Positions 5,270-5,791 of a stretch of DNA of 5,791 bases are shown here, piece after piece. The position numbers and the translations under genes were made by a program. The DNA lies in assembly GCA_007050885.1 (NCBI GenBank), contig SMYQ01000017.1, positions 1-5,791 on the forward strand, read 5' to 3'. The DNA comes from Candidatus Bathyarchaeota archaeon. GTDB taxonomy: Archaea; Thermoproteota; Bathyarchaeia; 40CM-2-53-6; RBG-13-38-9. Position 1 is the stretch's first letter, and the number at the start of each line of letters is the position of its first letter. The notes under the pieces were generated by a model. That model had not been told where the DNA came from. It saw only the letters and a list, made by a program, of their open reading frames with translations, and searched no databases.

Positions 5270-5602
5270 CTATTTGGATTTACGACGAGGTTGATTTGTT
5301 CTCAACTCAAGGCATAATTTACAAAAGCTTGATGTTATGTCAAACTCCTCAAGCTTATTCTCCGCCATATCTTTTGCCACTTCATTCGCCACAGTTTTTA
5401 CTCTTGTCATTGATTTTACTTTGGAGAAATTCTTTTGGCCCCTTTTAGAGCTTAAATACTGACTGACTGCGGCTTGGGTTGTTCCCAATTTCTCAGCCAC
5501 CTCAACTTGTGAGAAATTGTACTTTTCTATCAGTTCTTTGGCAATTAAAGATCTGAATGTTGGTAAAAATTCTTGAACTATCTCTTCACATGGAGGGCGC
5601 AA
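5270..5602 (-). CDS. Archaeal HTH transcriptional regulator (COG2522-like) with three cysteines
   Basis: A 110-residue protein. A helix-turn-helix spans about residues 29-54 (FSQVEVAEKLGTTQAAVSQY), a typical XRE/Cro-like unit with the recognition helix at about 42-50. The N-terminal PPCEEIVQEFLPTFRSLIAKEL block and a C-terminal CxxC (Cys94-Lys-Leu-Cys97) followed by LELR match what I recall of the archaeal COG2522 family, which keeps a Cys near the N terminus (Cys5 here) and a CxxC near the C terminus. These cysteines could bind a metal or an Fe-S cluster and make the protein a sensor; this is inference. The start is TTG at 5602, placing Cys5 in the expected position; no ATG is available upstream. 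Its promoter contains the palindrome ATAACA-G-TGTTAT between the TATA box and the start, so autoregulation is likely. The gene lies directly upstream of fdhD on the same strand, making fdhD a candidate target. Confidence 0.85.
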   Translation of the reverse strand: MRPPCEEIVQEFLPTFRSLIAKELIEKYNFSQVEVAEKLGTTQAAVSQYLSSKRGQKNFSKVKSMTRVKTVANEVAKDMAENKLEEFDITSSFCKLCLELRTNQPRRKSK

Positions 5603-5616
5603 GATCTCACACTTGT

Positions 5617-5629
5617 ATAACAGTGTTAT
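5617..5629. promoter_or_regulatory. Perfect palindrome in the HTH-gene promoter (candidate operator)
   Basis: ATAACAGTGTTAT is a perfect 6+1+6 inverted repeat. On the minus strand it lies directly downstream of the TATA box, ends about 15 nt before the TTG start, and overlaps the expected transcription start near 5615. A dimer bound here would block transcription initiation. The same motif occurs again at 5769-5781. Confidence 0.65.
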
Positions 5630-5635
5630 TGCACC

Positions 5636-5645
5636 TTTATAAAAG
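5636..5645 (-). promoter_or_regulatory. TATA box of the HTH regulator gene
   Basis: The minus-strand sequence CTTTTATAAA is a good archaeal TATA box. Transcription would start about 25 nt downstream near 5615, giving a leader of about 13 nt before the TTG start codon. Confidence 0.6.
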
Positions 5646-5747
5646 ATATTGTTAATCGATTTTTACATTTCAAGATGGGCAGATCGACTATATTAACTCC
5701 AGTTAGACGTTTTCAAAGGCTATCACATGCTTCACGGCCCGTTTTTT

Positions 5748-5760
5748 ATAACACAGTTAA
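5748..5760. promoter_or_regulatory. Degenerate copy of the ATAACA-N-TGTTAT motif
   Basis: ATAACACAGTTAA keeps the left half exactly and four of six bases of the right half. Its centre is 21 bp from the centre of the perfect copy at 5769-5781, so the two would lie on the same face of the helix, as expected for cooperative binding of two dimers. Confidence 0.4.
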
Positions 5761-5766
5761 GCATAT

Positions 5767-5783
5767 ATATAACAATGTTATAT
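5767..5783. promoter_or_regulatory. Second perfect ATAACA-N-TGTTAT palindrome at the window's right edge
   Basis: ATATAACAATGTTATAT is a perfect 8+1+8 palindrome whose core is the same motif as in the HTH-gene promoter. It sits in the AT-rich intergenic stretch right of the HTH gene (5642-5791), near TATA-like sequences (TTTTTTATA at 5742-5750 and ATATATAT at 5763-5770). A gene to the right of the window, reading rightwards, is the likely target. Confidence 0.6.
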
Positions 5784-5791
5784 TTTTTGAG

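Noticed and set aside
5700..5745. Possible box C/D guide RNA right of the HTH gene (GTGATAG-like sequence on the minus strand)
   Set aside because: The C box match is poor and no D box at suitable spacing was found.
5675..5791. Plus-strand reading frame starting with ATG at 5675 and open to the window edge (39 codons)
   Set aside because: It has no ribosome-binding site or recognisable motif, and its last third runs through the palindromic AT-rich elements. It is more likely intergenic sequence, though its open end means it cannot be fully excluded.
1..5791. CRISPR array, insertion sequence or attachment site
   Set aside because: No regularly spaced repeats, transposase-like protein, terminal inverted repeats or tRNA-end duplications were seen.

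Overview
This 5.8 kb window looks archaeal. Several promoters carry CTTTTATA-like TATA boxes at archaeal spacing. Starts are mixed (ATG, GTG and several TTG), and genes are tightly packed with overlapping or near-touching ends. The gene families also fit: an HdrB-type CCG protein, a group 4 [NiFe] hydrogenase, a COG2522-type archaeal HTH regulator and a TRASH-like zinc mini-protein. Composition is AT-rich. An anaerobic lineage such as Bathyarchaeia or another uncultured Thermoproteota group is a guess from gene content. No marker gene in the window settles the taxonomy.

Left part (1-2567, minus strand): a four-gene operon with 1-3 nt gaps. In transcription order it encodes a polyferredoxin with four [4Fe-4S] motifs (HycB/CooF type), a NuoC-like 30 kDa subunit, an HdrB-like protein with two complete CCG motifs, and the start of a [NiFe]-hydrogenase large subunit that retains the N-terminal CxxC nickel-ligand motif. 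The large subunit runs off the left edge. Placing an HdrB module between the two halves of a group 4 hydrogenase core is the most interesting point here. It suggests a hydrogenase that exchanges electrons with a disulfide or thiol substrate, or with another HdrB-type partner.

Middle (2568-3667, plus strand): a divergent promoter region separates the operon from tusA (sulfur carrier). After a 195 nt gap with a TATA box and a repeated TTATC/GATAA element comes iscU (Fe-S scaffold). IscU overlaps by 4 nt a 46-residue Cys-rich TRASH-like protein (3527-3667).

Right part (3708-5791): a HAD-family phosphatase on the plus strand ends in a T8 run. It converges on fdhD (formate dehydrogenase accessory sulfurtransferase), which is on the minus strand. 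Upstream of fdhD is a small HTH regulator with three cysteines. Its promoter contains the perfect palindrome ATAACA-N-TGTTAT. The same palindrome recurs, with a degenerate copy 21 bp away, at the right edge of the window, so a small regulon under this regulator is plausible.

Functionally the window combines electron-transfer enzymes rich in Fe-S clusters with sulfur-handling proteins: TusA, the IscU scaffold, and FdhD, which sulfurates the molybdenum/tungsten cofactor of formate dehydrogenase. FdhD together with a HycB-like ferredoxin and a group 4 hydrogenase makes formate-linked hydrogen metabolism plausible. However, no formate dehydrogenase catalytic subunit is visible here.
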